A stretch of 64,000 nucleotides of DNA from Salinispora fenicalii (GCF_000514815.1 NZ_AZWQ01000015.1:1-64000), one strand, 5' to 3'. Shown: positions 29,968 through 38,256, numbered from the stretch's first letter. Notes: generated from the sequence alone by a model not told the origin. Program-made: numbers and translations.

Positions 29968-31010
29968 CCGCCATGAGCACTGATGTGAACGTCAAGCTGG
30001 ATGCCCTGCCTGGCCTTGACTCGGATGCCCTGCCACTCGAGGTCAAGGATCTACACGTCGAGTTCCGCACCCGCAACGGCATCGCCCACGCGGTCAACGG
30101 TGTCAGCTTCAGTCTGCGGGCCGGCGAAACCCGGGCGATTCTCGGTGAGTCCGGCTGCGGAAAGAGCGTCACAGCCCAGGCGATCATGGGGATCCTGGAC
30201 ACCCCACCCGGGTTTGTCACCGGCGGGGAGATCCGTTACCGCGGCGTTGACCTGCTCCAACTGCGGGAGGCGCAGCGGCGTCAGGTCCGCGCCAACCGGA
30301 TCGCGATGATCTTCCAGGATGCCCTCTCCGCGCTGAACCCGGTCTTCACGGTCGGCTTCCAGCTCGGTGAGCTGTTCCGCAAGCACCGGGGCATGTCCCG
30401 GGCGGACAGCAAGGCGCGCGCTATCGAGCTCCTTGACCTGGTCAAGATTCCGGCGGCGAAGCAGCGGGTGAACGAGTATCCGCACCAGTTCTCCGGTGGT
30501 ATGCGGCAGCGCGTCATGATCGCTATGGCGTTGGCGCTCGACCCGGAGGTGCTGATCGCCGATGAGCCGACCACTGCCCTGGACGTCACCGTGCAGGCCC
30601 AGATCATGGCCCTCCTCGCCGAGTTGCAGCAGGAACGGAACATGGGTCTGCTGCTGATTACGCACGACATGGGCGTGGTCGCCGACGTGGCGGACCAGAT
30701 CTCGGTGATGTACGCCGGCCGGGTCATTGAGGAAGCTCAGGTCCGGGACATTTACGAGAGCCCGTCCCACCCGTACACCAAGGGCCTGCTGGAGTCGATT
30801 CCCCGCCTGGACCTCAAGGGCCAGGAACTCTCCGCCATCAAGGGGTTGCCGCCGCTGCTGACCGACATCCCGGCGGGATGCGCGTTCAGCCCCCGCTGCC
30901 GGTACGCGCAGGATGCCTGCCGTCAGGATCCGATGCCGCCGCTGCATCAGGTGGCGCCGGGCCGAAGCTCCGCCTGCCACTTCTGGAAGGAGGTCAAGGC
31001 CGATGTCTGA
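29964..31010 (+). CDS. Peptide ABC transporter ATPase (DppD/OppD type)
   Basis: 348 residues. Walker A GESGCGKS (about 59-66), signature FSGGMRQR, Walker [13 protein letters not shown] and H-loop ITHDMGVVADVAD. The C-terminal oligopeptide/dipeptide transporter extension has the Cys motif CAFSPRCRYAQDAC. The start is either the GTG at 29964, which overlaps the permease stop, or the ATG three codons later. Confidence 0.94.
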   Translation: MTAMSTDVNVKLDALPGLDSDALPLEVKDLHVEFRTRNGIAHAVNGVSFSLRAGETRAILGESGCGKSVTAQAIMGILDTPPGFVTGGEIRYRGVDLLQLREAQRRQVRANRIAMIFQDALSALNPVFTVGFQLGELFRKHRGMSRADSKARAIELLDLVKIPAAKQRVNEYPHQFSGGMRQRVMIAMALALDPEVLIADEPTTALDVTVQAQIMALLAELQQERNMGLLLITHDMGVVADVADQISVMYAGRVIEEAQVRDIYESPSHPYTKGLLESIPRLDLKGQELSAIKGLPPLLTDIPAGCAFSPRCRYAQDACRQDPMPPLHQVAPGRSSACHFWKEVKADV

Positions 31011-32013
31011 CATCGTGCTGGAGGCCCGTGACCTGGTGAAGCACTTCCCGCTGACCCAGGGGATCCTCTTCAAGCGGCAGATCGGTGCGGTCCGCGCAGT
31101 TGATGGGATCAACCTGCAGCTGCGTCGGGGGGAGACCCTTGGCATCGTCGGCGAGTCCGGCTGCGGAAAGTCGACCCTGGCTCGGATGCTGGTGGGGCTG
31201 GAGACCCCCACCTCCGGTGACCTGTTCGTGCAGGGCCGGAACATGGCGAAGGTCGGCGGCACCGAGCGGCGTCGCGGCCGGCGCAACATCCAGCTGGTGA
31301 TGCAGGATCCATACACGTCCCTCAACCCGCGGATGACCGTCGGTGCCATCGTCGGCGAGCCGTTCGAGGTGCACCCCGAGGTGCTGGCGAAGCCCAAGCG
31401 GCGGGCCCGAGTTCAGGAGCTGCTGGATCTGGTCGGTCTGAACCCCGATCACATCAACCGGTACCCGCACCAGTTCTCCGGCGGCCAGCGACAGCGCATC
31501 GGTATCGCCCGCGCGTTGGCGCTCAACCCGGAGATCATCTTGTGTGATGAGCCGGTCTCCGCCCTGGATGTGTCGATCCAGGCACAGGTGATCAACCTGT
31601 TGGAGAAGCTCCAGGACGAGTTGGGGCTGTCGTACATCTTCATCGCGCACGATCTGTCTGTGGTGCGGCACATCGCCGACCGGGTCGCGGTGATGTACCT
31701 CGGTCGGGTTGTCGAGATCGGTACCGAGGACCAGATCTACGAGAACCCCACCCACCCGTACACGCAGGCGCTGCTCTCGGCGGTGCCGGTGCCGGATCCG
31801 AAGCTGAGGGGTCTGCGGGACCAGATCGTTCTGACCGGTGATGTACCGTCGCCGGCCAACCCGCCCTCCGGGTGCCGCTTCCGGACCCGCTGCTGGAAGG
31901 CGCAGGATATCTGCGCCCAGCAGGAGCCGGAGCTGGCCGTCCGGCAGAGCTCGGCGCACCCGAGCGCCTGCCACTTCGCCGAGGTTCGGGACGTGGTGCA
32001 CGCGCAGCGGTAG
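31003..32013 (+). CDS. Peptide ABC transporter ATPase (DppF/OppF type)
   Basis: 336 residues. Walker [11 protein letters not shown]-loop [13 protein letters not shown], signature [10 protein letters not shown], Walker [13 protein letters not shown], and a C-terminal [14 protein letters not shown] motif. The ATG at 31003 overlaps the upstream stop by eight bases and has GGAAGGAGGT upstream. Last gene of the operon; a strong terminator follows. Confidence 0.94.
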   Translation: MSDIVLEARDLVKHFPLTQGILFKRQIGAVRAVDGINLQLRRGETLGIVGESGCGKSTLARMLVGLETPTSGDLFVQGRNMAKVGGTERRRGRRNIQLVMQDPYTSLNPRMTVGAIVGEPFEVHPEVLAKPKRRARVQELLDLVGLNPDHINRYPHQFSGGQRQRIGIARALALNPEIILCDEPVSALDVSIQAQVINLLEKLQDELGLSYIFIAHDLSVVRHIADRVAVMYLGRVVEIGTEDQIYENPTHPYTQALLSAVPVPDPKLRGLRDQIVLTGDVPSPANPPSGCRFRTRCWKAQDICAQQEPELAVRQSSAHPSACHFAEVRDVVHAQR

Positions 32014-32025
32014 CAGCTTCACAGC

Positions 32026-32070
32026 GACCGGGGCGTCGGCCACCCATGGCCGACGCCCCGGTCCTGTTTT
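32026..32070 (+). terminator. Intrinsic terminator of the first peptide-transport operon
   Basis: GACCGGGGCGTCGGCC (32026-32041) pairs perfectly with 32048-32063 over 16 bp, 6-nt loop, then CTGTTTT. It may also serve the convergent chorismate mutase gene. Confidence 0.88.
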
Positions 32071-32086
32071 GCTACCGGGTGTCGGA

Positions 32087-32425
32087 TCAGAGCGGGCCGC
32101 GGCCGGCGCGGAGCAGCAGGAGAGCGACCTGGGTGCCATCCGCCCCGAGCGCGGCCCGGAAGCGTTCCAGGATCTCCTGCTCCCGAGAGAGCACCAAGCG
32201 GGTGCCGCCGGAGGCCATGCGGGTCGCGCCGACCTGCCGGGAGAGCCGTGCCCGCTCCTGCCAGAGGTCGATCAGGGTGCCGTCGATCTCGTCGATTCGT
32301 TGCCGGATATTCGCGATCTGCGCTGCCGCCAACGGCTCCTTCGTGCCGGCGTCGCGATCGACGGTGGCCTCCGTGCCACCTGTTCCGTCCGTGTTGCCGT
32401 TCTGCTCCGCCACGCCTGTCATCAT
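32087..32425 (-). CDS. Chorismate mutase, AroQ class
   Basis: 112 residues. After a 35-residue hydrophilic N-terminus, an AroQ-type helical domain runs from about 38 to 105: IRQRIDEIDGTLIDLWQERARL is the first long helix with its key Arg and Asp, followed by SREQEILERFRAAL. It converts chorismate to prephenate, the branch point to phenylalanine and tyrosine. The start is one of two adjacent ATG codons at 32425/32422. The 5' leader holds a candidate Tyr/Phe leader peptide and attenuator, consistent with feedback from the end products. Confidence 0.88.
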   Translation of the reverse strand: MMTGVAEQNGNTDGTGGTEATVDRDAGTKEPLAAAQIANIRQRIDEIDGTLIDLWQERARLSRQVGATRMASGGTRLVLSREQEILERFRAALGADGTQVALLLLRAGRGPL

Positions 32426-32470
32426 CGTCGTACCCTTCGGGTGTCGGGCTCTGGTGCGCGGATCCCAAGA

Positions 32471-32508
32471 CGAAAAGGCCCCGGGCTCGCGAGCCCGGGG
32501 CCTTTTCG
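32471..32508 (-). terminator. Attenuator terminator before chorismate mutase
   Basis: Perfect 38-bp palindrome CGAAAAGGCCCCGGGCTCGC / complement. On the minus strand the hairpin ends in CCTTTTCG and the stem is extended by CCAAGA/TCTTGG after a small bulge. It lies between the leader peptide stop (32523) and the chorismate mutase start (32425), so readthrough is required for expression. Because it is palindromic it could also block plus-strand transcription toward pcrA. Confidence 0.8.
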
Positions 32509-32538
32509 TAGGTCTTGGTTGATCAGGCGTGACCTACG
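32507..32538 (-). promoter_or_regulatory. Candidate antiterminator pairing
   Basis: CGTAGGTC (minus-strand reading of 32538-32531) is exactly complementary to GACCTACG (32514-32507). This pairing excludes the leader hairpin at 32534-32562 and invades the base of the terminator. It overlaps the terminator core by only two bases, so its strength as a competitor is uncertain. Confidence 0.5.
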
Positions 32539-32588
32539 GCTGCCGGACTCTCCGGGCCGTAGTAAAAGTAGTCGCGCTGACCGAACAC
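32523..32588 (-). CDS. Candidate leader peptide with Tyr-Phe-Tyr-Tyr run
   Basis: A 21-codon frame, GTG start at 32588, reading VFGQRDYFYYGPESPAAVGHA. Codons 7-10 are TAC TTT TAC TAC, a dense Tyr/Phe block as in aromatic-acid attenuation leaders. The start is seven bases after a good -10 box, so it may be leaderless. Codons 10-18 lie in a strong hairpin (32534-32562), and the stop is 14 bases before the terminator stem. Ribosome stalling at the Tyr/Phe codons would free the right arm of that hairpin. Coding status is inferred from this arrangement, not from homology. Confidence 0.6.
   Translation of the reverse strand: MFGQRDYFYYGPESPAAVGHA
32534..32562 (-). promoter_or_regulatory. Leader hairpin overlapping the Tyr codons
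   Basis: CTACGGC-CCGGA and TCCGG-CA-GCCGTAG form 12 bp with a two-base bulge and 3-nt loop. The left arm starts in the last Tyr codons. This is the 1:2 pause/antitermination hairpin of a classical attenuator. Confidence 0.6.
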
Positions 32589-32595
32589 GGATCCG

Positions 32596-32624
32596 AGTAT
32601 GCCCTCTCCTGCCGAGTGCCGCAA
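32596..32624 (-). promoter_or_regulatory. Promoter of the leader peptide-chorismate mutase unit
   Basis: TTGCGG (32619-32624) and CATACT (32596-32601) on the minus strand, separated by exactly 17 bp. The leader GTG begins seven bases after the -10 box. Confidence 0.6.
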
Positions 32625-32757
32625 GGAAGTCCTGACCAGGGAGCCTGTTGCCGCCGGAGGGAGATGACCGGGGGCGGGACGGGGCGCGCGGCGGCACACA
32701 CATCCGGGGCCGTGGCCGAAGGGATTCGTCGGGGCGACGGCATAGACTCGCCATGCG

Positions 32758-35145
32758 ATGCATCCTCTCTTTGACATTCCCGTGCCCTCGTCCGCGCCCG
32801 ACCCGGCCCCGCCGCGACGGCCCACTCCGACACGCCTCGACCCGCAGGCGCTGCTCGACGGGCTGAACGGCCCGCAACGGGACGCGGTCACCCACGCCGG
32901 GTCACCGCTGCTGATCGTGGCCGGGGCCGGCTCCGGCAAGACCCGGGTACTCACCCATCGGATCGCCTACCTGCTCGCAGAACGACAGGTGCACCCAGGT
33001 GAGATCATCGCGATTACCTTCACCAACAAGGCCGCGGGCGAGATGAAAGAGCGGGTGGCCCAGTTGGTCGGGCCGCGTGCTCGGTTGATGTGGGTCTCGA
33101 CTTTCCACTCCGCGTGTGTCCGCATCCTGCGGGCCGAGCACGAGCACGCCGGTTTGAAGTCGACCTTCTCGATCTATGATGCCGATGACTCCCGTCGGCT
33201 GATGCAGCTGGTCGCCCGGGAGCTGGACCTCGATCCGAAGCGTTACCCGGCGCGGGGGCTGGCCGCCCAGGTCTCCAACCTGAAGAACGAGCTGGTTGAC
33301 CCCGAGGAGTTCGCCGGCCGGGCCAAGGGGCCGAATGAGCGGGCGCTCGCCGAGGCGTACTCGCTCTATCAGCGGCGGCTCCGGGAGGCGCACGCGCTGG
33401 ACTTCGACGATCTGATCATGACGACGGTGCATCTGTTCCAGTCGCATCCGCACGTCGCGGAGACGTACCGGCGTCGGTTCCGGCACGTGCTGGTTGACGA
33501 GTATCAGGACACCAACCACGCCCAGTACGTGTTGATCAAGGAGCTGGTGTCGGGCACAGCCGGGCTCGACCCGGCGGAGCTCTGCGTCGTGGGTGACGCC
33601 GATCAGTCGATCTACGCGTTTCGGGGCGCGACGATCCGCAATATTCTGGAGTTCGAGCGGGACTTCACCGATGCCCGGACAATCCTGCTGGAACAGAACT
33701 ACCGCTCCACCCAGACCATCCTGAACGCGGCCAACGCCGTGATCGACCGAAACACCTCCCGGAAGCCCAAGCGACTCTGGAGCGACGCCGGGACCGGTGA
33801 CCCGATCGTCGGCTACGTCGCCGACACCGAGCACACCGAGGCCGACTGGGTGGCCCGGGAGATCGACCGGCTCGTGGACGACGGCGACACCCGGCCGGGA
33901 GACGTGGCGGTCTTCTACCGCACCAACGCCCAGTCCCGGGTCTTCGAGGAGGTGTTCATCCGTGTCGGCCTCCCCTACAAGGTCGTCGGCGGGGTTCGCT
34001 TCTATGAGCGGAAAGAAGTCCGGGACGCCCTGGCCTATCTGCGGGTGTTGGTCAACGAGGACGACACGGTCAGCCTTCGCCGGGTGCTGAACACTCCCCG
34101 CCGGGGCATCGGAGATCGAGCCGAGGCATGTGTTGAGGCGCTTGCCAGCCGGGATCGGATCTCCTTCGGCGCGGCCCTGCGCCGGGCCAAGGACGCACCG
34201 GGCATCTCCACCCGGGCGACGAACGGAATCGCGGAATTCGTCGCGCTGCTCGATGGTGTCCGGGAGGTTGCGGAGACCAGTGCGCCCGAGGAGGTGCTGG
34301 AAGCATTGCTGAACCGGTCGGGGTACCTGACCGAGCTGGAGGAGAGCCTGGACCCGCAGGATGCCGGCCGGGTCGACAACCTCCAGGAGCTGGTCAGCGT
34401 GGCCCGGGAGTACACCGAGCGGGTGGAGGGCCTGGGCGCGGAGGGCGAGCGGGCCACCGTCGCAGGCTTCCTGGAGCAGGTCGCGCTGGTGGCCGACGCG
34501 GACCAGTTGCCCGCCGACGACCCAGAGCATCAGGGGGTGGTCACCCTGATGACGCTGCACACCGCCAAGGGACTGGAGTTTCCGGTGGTGTTCCTGACCG
34601 GGATGGAGGACGGGGTCTTTCCGCACGCCCGTACCTTCGGCGACAACCATGAGCTGGAGGAGGAGCGGCGCCTGGCGTACGTGGGGATCACCCGGGCCCG
34701 GCAGCAGCTCTACCTGTCCCGGGCGGTCACCCGCTCGGCGTGGGGCCAGCCGGCATACAACGCGCCGTCCCGGTTCCTTGCGGAGTTGCCTGTGGAGTTG
34801 GTGCGCTGGGAGCGCACCGAGGGTTCGTACACCTCATGGGCCGGTGGCGGCGGGGGCGTGGGCGGTCGCGCGGATCGGGGGCAGAGCGGTTTCACCGGGG
34901 GCACGCCGAAGGCCGCTCAGCTGGCGCGTCGGCTCGGTGTTGACGGTAGCCGCCTCACCACAGCCAGCGAGTTGCCGTCAGCACCCCCGCGGGTCGCGGT
35001 CGGGGACCGGGTCAGCCACCAGCGGTACGGGCTGGGTCGCGTGCTCGCGGTGGAGGGACATGGCCCGGGCGCTCGGGCCCAGATCGACTTCGGCGACCAG
35101 ACGCTCTGGCTGGTGCTCCGGCACGCACCGATCGATCGGCTCTGA
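32758..35145 (+). CDS. pcrA: ATP-dependent DNA helicase PcrA/UvrD
   Basis: 795-residue superfamily 1A helicase (3'-5') used in repair and replication restart. Motifs in order: Q-motif LNGPQRDAV (36-44), Walker A AGAGSGKT (55-62), ITFTNKAAGEMKER, Walker B LVDEYQDTN (about 246), GDADQSIYAFRGA, VTLMTLHTAKGLEFPVV, and motif VI YVGITRARQQLYL. A C-terminal Gly-rich linker ends in a compact domain (VGDRVSHQRYGLGRVL) typical of PcrA. ATG 32758 and ATG 32753 (out of frame) overlap; TAGACT nine bases upstream may be its -10 box. Confidence 0.96.
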   Translation: MHPLFDIPVPSSAPDPAPPRRPTPTRLDPQALLDGLNGPQRDAVTHAGSPLLIVAGAGSGKTRVLTHRIAYLLAERQVHPGEIIAITFTNKAAGEMKERVAQLVGPRARLMWVSTFHSACVRILRAEHEHAGLKSTFSIYDADDSRRLMQLVARELDLDPKRYPARGLAAQVSNLKNELVDPEEFAGRAKGPNERALAEAYSLYQRRLREAHALDFDDLIMTTVHLFQSHPHVAETYRRRFRHVLVDEYQDTNHAQYVLIKELVSGTAGLDPAELCVVGDADQSIYAFRGATIRNILEFERDFTDARTILLEQNYRSTQTILNAANAVIDRNTSRKPKRLWSDAGTGDPIVGYVADTEHTEADWVAREIDRLVDDGDTRPGDVAVFYRTNAQSRVFEEVFIRVGLPYKVVGGVRFYERKEVRDALAYLRVLVNEDDTVSLRRVLNTPRRGIGDRAEACVEALASRDRISFGAALRRAKDAPGISTRATNGIAEFVALLDGVREVAETSAPEEVLEALLNRSGYLTELEESLDPQDAGRVDNLQELVSVAREYTERVEGLGAEGERATVAGFLEQVALVADADQLPADDPEHQGVVTLMTLHTAKGLEFPVVFLTGMEDGVFPHARTFGDNHELEEERRLAYVGITRARQQLYLSRAVTRSAWGQPAYNAPSRFLAELPVELVRWERTEGSYTSWAGGGGGVGGRADRGQSGFTGGTPKAAQLARRLGVDGSRLTTASELPSAPPRVAVGDRVSHQRYGLGRVLAVEGHGPGARAQIDFGDQTLWLVLRHAPIDRL

Positions 35146-35225
35146 GTGGAGCGGGCCAGCTCCCCAGCGCAGCCCTCTCCGGCACGAGCTCTGTTCGTCC
35201 GTCGTCGGCCCCGGATGCCGCTCGG

Positions 35226-36095
35226 TCAGCAGGCCACGTCGATGCCGCGTTCGCGGAGGAACGGCGCCGGGTCGATCTGGCTCCATAGCTGGCCCTGGTG
35301 TACCTCGAAGTGCAGGTGGGGGCCGGTGGAGTCGCCGGTGGAACCCTCCAGGCCGATGGTGTCACCGGTGCTGACCTGGTCGCCGACGCTTACTTTCGCG
35401 GTGCTCAGGTGGGCGTAGTGGGTCAGATATCCGTTGTCGTGATCGATGACGACCGAGATGCCGTACCCGTCGCCGACGTCGCTGGCCTTCGTTACGGTGC
35501 CGCCGAAGGCGGCGCGGACCGGGGTGCCGGCGGGCAGGGCGAAGTCGATGCCGGCGTGCAGCACCCCCCACCGATTGCCGTAACAGGAGGTGATGGCGGC
35601 ATCGGCCATGGGGATGACCCAGGTCGGCGTTGACGTCGTGGTTGTCGTGGTTGTCGGCTTGGCTGTCACCTTCGGTGCCGTGCTGGCCGAGGGCTGCGCC
35701 GAGGGACTTGCCGATGCGCTGGGGGTCGGACTGCTGCTCGCCGACTCCCGGGCGGAGCGATCCGCGCGGGCGGCGGCCTCAGCGCGGGCGGCGGCCTCAG
35801 CTTGGGCGGCGGCCTCAGCTTGGGCGGCGGACTCAGCCTGGGCTTGGGTGGCGGCTTCGGCCTCGGCCTGGGCTTGGGCGGCGGCCTCGGCCTGGGCTTG
35901 TAGGTCAATGTCGACGGCACCGTTCGGGGTGGCGTCCTGATCATCTCCGGTGATCGCTGTTACCGCGACTCCGGTCAGGGCGAGTCCGGCTACCGCGGCA
36001 GCCGCGGCCCGCAGCACCCGGCTCCGGGTGCTGGTCGGCCGCCGATGGCGGGCCGGTGTGGTGTTCCTGCGTGAGCGGGGGGTGTCGTTCTGCAC
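35226..36095 (-). CDS. Secreted M23-family peptidoglycan endopeptidase 1
   Basis: 289 residues. A basic N-terminus and hydrophobic segment (about 28-48) form a signal peptide or anchor; residues 60-115 are an Ala/Gln/Glu repeat likely to be coiled coil, then a Ser/Pro/Thr-rich linker. The C-terminal LytM/M23 domain (about 165-289) has zinc ligands in HAGIDFALP and HLHFEV and the family stretch GNRWGVLHAGID. It cleaves peptide bonds in peptidoglycan. GTG 36095 follows GTGAAGG. It is in the same orientation as a second M23 gene 272 bp upstream. Confidence 0.9.
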   Translation of the reverse strand: MQNDTPRSRRNTTPARHRRPTSTRSRVLRAAAAAVAGLALTGVAVTAITGDDQDATPNGAVDIDLQAQAEAAAQAQAEAEAATQAQAESAAQAEAAAQAEAAARAEAAARADRSARESASSSPTPSASASPSAQPSASTAPKVTAKPTTTTTTTSTPTWVIPMADAAITSCYGNRWGVLHAGIDFALPAGTPVRAAFGGTVTKASDVGDGYGISVVIDHDNGYLTHYAHLSTAKVSVGDQVSTGDTIGLEGSTGDSTGPHLHFEVHQGQLWSQIDPAPFLRERGIDVAC

Positions 36096-36271
36096 AACGG
36101 ACCTTCACTGCTCGTAGGGGCACGTGACCCCGACATCCTGAGGTCCTTCCGGAGCCGGCCGGAGACGAGGGGCCCTCGGGCGGGCTCGGTCCGGCGGGCG
36201 TGTCGGAGCTTTGTCGGTCCGTGTCGCGAATAGCAGCGGTAGCGATCCAGCCTGGGCGTGCGCTCAGTCAC

Positions 36272-36291
36272 ATTGCTGGAGGTGACCTCAA
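36272..36291. promoter_or_regulatory. GTCAC-N10-GTGAC inverted repeat upstream of M23 gene 1
   Basis: A 5-bp inverted repeat within a roughly 220-nt leader on the minus strand. The short arms make this weak; it resembles a dimeric regulator half-site pair only in outline. Confidence 0.25.
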
Positions 36292-36314
36292 ACACCTTCG
36301 CCGGCCGAGGGCGA

Positions 36315-36347
36315 GAAAAAACCGCCCGGATCGGATGATCCGGGCGG
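36315..36347 (-). terminator. Intrinsic terminator after M23 gene 2
   Basis: CCGCCCGGATC / GATCCGGGCGG, 11-bp perfect stem with a 4-nt loop, followed on the minus strand by seven Ts. A textbook terminator 20 bp beyond the stop. Confidence 0.93.
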
Positions 36348-36367
36348 CAGTAAGGCATGACTTAGCG

Positions 36368-37084
36368 TCAGGGGGTGGCTACCTCGCTGTGGAAAGGCTC
36401 CATCTGGAGCTTGATGTCCACTCCGCGCTCCATCAGCCAGGGCACCGGGTCGAGCGGTTCGCCCTTGACATGGACCTCCAGGTGCAGGTGGGAGCCGTAG
36501 GAGAGGCCGGTGTTGCCGACCAGGCCGAGCTGGTCGCCGGCCTTGACCTGTTGTCCCTCTTGCACGCTGAGAGTGGAGGAGTGGCCGTAGATGGCCTCGC
36601 TACCGTCGGCGTTCGCGACGATCACCGTGTATCCGTACCCGCCGAACCAGCCGGCCTTGGTGACGGTGCCGTCATGAATGGAGACGTAGGGGGTGCCCTC
36701 TGGGGCGACCAGGTCCACGCCGGTGTGCAGCTCTTCACCCTGAACGCCGTATGGGGAGTTGAACTCGTAGTCCTTGAGGGGGAGGCACCAGACTTCTGTC
36801 TCCGCCTCCGGGTTGACCCGCTCGCCGTCCCGCGACGAGCGGTCGGCCGCATTGGCGCGCTCCGCGGCGGCGTCCTCGCTCAGCGCGGAGGCCGTCTTTA
36901 GCTCGTCGAGGACCGTCGGGCTGACGCTCTTGGCATCGGGAAGGGCGCTGCCGGCGAAGAGTGCGACCCCGCTGGCGCCGACGAGGGCGGTGGTGACCAC
37001 TGCGGCGTAGCGGCTTCGCGGTGGGGTGGGTACGCGGCGGCGGCCGCGATATCTATCGGGCTCAGACGACAGGCGCTGGCGCAC
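36368..37084 (-). CDS. Secreted M23-family peptidoglycan endopeptidase 2
   Basis: 238 residues from the GTG at 37084, which has GGAGG at good spacing (a GTG two codons upstream overlaps it). One hydrophobic segment (about 25-45, VVTTALVGASGVALFAGSA) serves as signal or anchor; a short acidic helical region precedes the M23 domain (about 100-225) with zinc ligands HTGVDLVAP and HLHLEV. The end, VPWLMERGVDIKL, is like the neighbour's APFLRERGIDV, so the two are paralogues. Likely in cell-wall remodelling. Confidence 0.9.
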   Translation of the reverse strand: MRQRLSSEPDRYRGRRRVPTPPRSRYAAVVTTALVGASGVALFAGSALPDAKSVSPTVLDELKTASALSEDAAAERANAADRSSRDGERVNPEAETEVWCLPLKDYEFNSPYGVQGEELHTGVDLVAPEGTPYVSIHDGTVTKAGWFGGYGYTVIVANADGSEAIYGHSSTLSVQEGQQVKAGDQLGLVGNTGLSYGSHLHLEVHVKGEPLDPVPWLMERGVDIKLQMEPFHSEVATP

Positions 37085-37258
37085 GCACACCCTCCGTTGT
37101 CGGGGTATCGAGGCGATCGGGTGGGTTCGTGAAGCTGGATGAACTTCGCCGACCGCGTCGTCACCCGTCCATGGACCTGATGACAACCGTTGGACACGGT
37201 AGCCAACCGCCACGTCCGTCACAAGCCGCATCGCCAGATTGGTGTGATGTTCTGTCCG

Positions 37259-37264
37259 ATTGTA
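37259..37264 (-). promoter_or_regulatory. Candidate -10 box for M23 gene 2
   Basis: TACAAT on the minus strand in the most AT-rich stretch of the gap; predicted leader about 165 nt. The -35 is poor. Confidence 0.35.
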
Positions 37265-37313
37265 TCCACTATTGTCCTTTGGCTGAGCTGGTGAAGGTGT
37301 CCCCAGTCTCATC

Positions 37314-37341
37314 CTGTTCGTCGCGTAGGGTGACCGAACAG
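37314..37341. promoter_or_regulatory. Inverted repeat CTGTTCG-N14-CGAACAG
   Basis: Perfect 7-bp arms at 37314-37320 and 37335-37341, about 50 bp upstream of the minus-strand -10 box. The position and TTCG/CGAA core suit an operator, but the protein is unknown. Confidence 0.4.
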
Positions 37342-37465
37342 CGGACCCATCCGACTTGACCGACCTGGGATGTTGTCCTGTCTTCGGTGGGTGGGCGGAC
37401 GCCGAGGCGGCGAGGTGTTCGACGGCCCGGATTCCTCAGCCCGGACCGGTCGGGTTACCGTTCGT

Positions 37466-37471
37466 TAAGGT
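37466..37471 (+). promoter_or_regulatory. Candidate icmB -10 box
   Basis: TAAGGT, 31 bases before the icmB start; no good -35 seen. Confidence 0.35.
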
Positions 37472-37502
37472 CAAGCCGCGAAGCCGGTGAAGGGATGCGT
37501 AG

Positions 37503-37907
37503 ATGAGCTCTCGTGTTCGGGTCGTCGTCGCCAAACCGGGCCTGGACGGCCATGACCGCGGCGCGAAGGTCGTCGCGCGTGCCCTCCGGGACGCCGGGAT
37601 GGAGGTTATCTACACCGGTCTGCATCAGAGCCCGGAGCAGATCGTGGAGACCGCAATCCAGGAGGACGCCGACGCGGTCGGACTATCCGTTCTGTCCGGG
37701 GCGCACATGACCCTTTTCCGGCGGGTGTTGGAGCTCCTTGCCGAGCGAGACGCACGAGACATCGTCGTCTTTGGTGGAGGCATCATCCCGGACACTGATA
37801 TCCCGGAACTGCAGCAGATTGGCGTGGCCAAGATTTTCACTCCGGGAGCCACCACGGGGTCGATCGTGGACTGGGTTCGGCAAAACGTGGCGCAGACCGT
37901 CGCCTGA
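37503..37907 (+). CDS. icmB: Isobutyryl-CoA mutase small (B12-binding) subunit
   Basis: A 134-residue stand-alone cobalamin-binding domain with the DxHxxG histidine ligand motif ([10 protein letters not shown], about 16-25), LSVLSGAHM and FGGGIIP. It matches my memory of Streptomyces IcmB nearly throughout and sits in a similar neighbourhood. With the catalytic IcmA subunit, not in this window, it interconverts isobutyryl-CoA and n-butyryl-CoA. GAAGGGA precedes the ATG. A methylmalonyl-CoA mutase-related partner is the main alternative. Confidence 0.85.
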   Translation: MSSRVRVVVAKPGLDGHDRGAKVVARALRDAGMEVIYTGLHQSPEQIVETAIQEDADAVGLSVLSGAHMTLFRRVLELLAERDARDIVVFGGGIIPDTDIPELQQIGVAKIFTPGATTGSIVDWVRQNVAQTVA

Positions 37908-37958
37908 CGGTCGGCCTGGGAAGGTCACGGGCCGGGGAGGTCACGGGCCGGACAGGGG

Positions 37959-37995
37959 GAGAGGCCGGACGCACCCCTCACACGCCCGGCCTCTC
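37959..37995 (+). terminator. Terminator after icmB
   Basis: GAGAGGCCGG (37959-37968) pairs perfectly with CCGGCCTCTC (37986-37995), 17-nt loop. Confidence 0.65.
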
Positions 37996-38256
37996 TATGC
38001 ACGATGCCCCGCCGCCACCCCTCGACCGACAGGGCATCGGCCGTCCTGTCGTCGCGCTGACCAGCGCTTCGACATCTGACTCAACGAGGCCTGACCCCCG
38101 GGGTTACGTGTCGGGGAAAACATCGTCCGGAAGGTTGACACTCGGCCAAACGGCGGGTGCTGGCCAGTCGGCTGTGCAAAACCGCACATCACGTACCCGC
38201 TTGGTCGTTGGTGGTGTCGACCTCGCTAGGCTGCCTTCAATGGCCTGTTACAACTG

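Larger units (their letters stand above)
37085..37502. other. Divergent promoter region between M23 gene 2 and icmB
   Basis: 418 bp without a supported gene. It is relatively AT-rich around 37230-37275. It contains a minus-strand -10 box, an inverted repeat and a plus-strand -10 box, listed separately. The minus-strand leader of about 165 nt did not match the ydaO/c-di-AMP riboswitch as I know it. Confidence 0.5.

Noticed and set aside
32529..32774. 81-codon plus-strand frame over the chorismate mutase leader
   Set aside because: No ribosome-binding site, runs into pcrA, and occupies the strand opposite a well-supported leader structure.
36096..36320. Possible ydaO (c-di-AMP) riboswitch before M23 gene 1
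   Set aside because: The leader has GATCGCTACCGCT-like words but lacks the conserved GGGUGAAUC-type and CCGAAUCCG-type segments on the correct strand.
37340..37502. Possible cobalamin riboswitch before icmB
   Set aside because: No B12-box (GCCACTG-type) sequence, and a -10 candidate places the start only about 25 nt before the gene.
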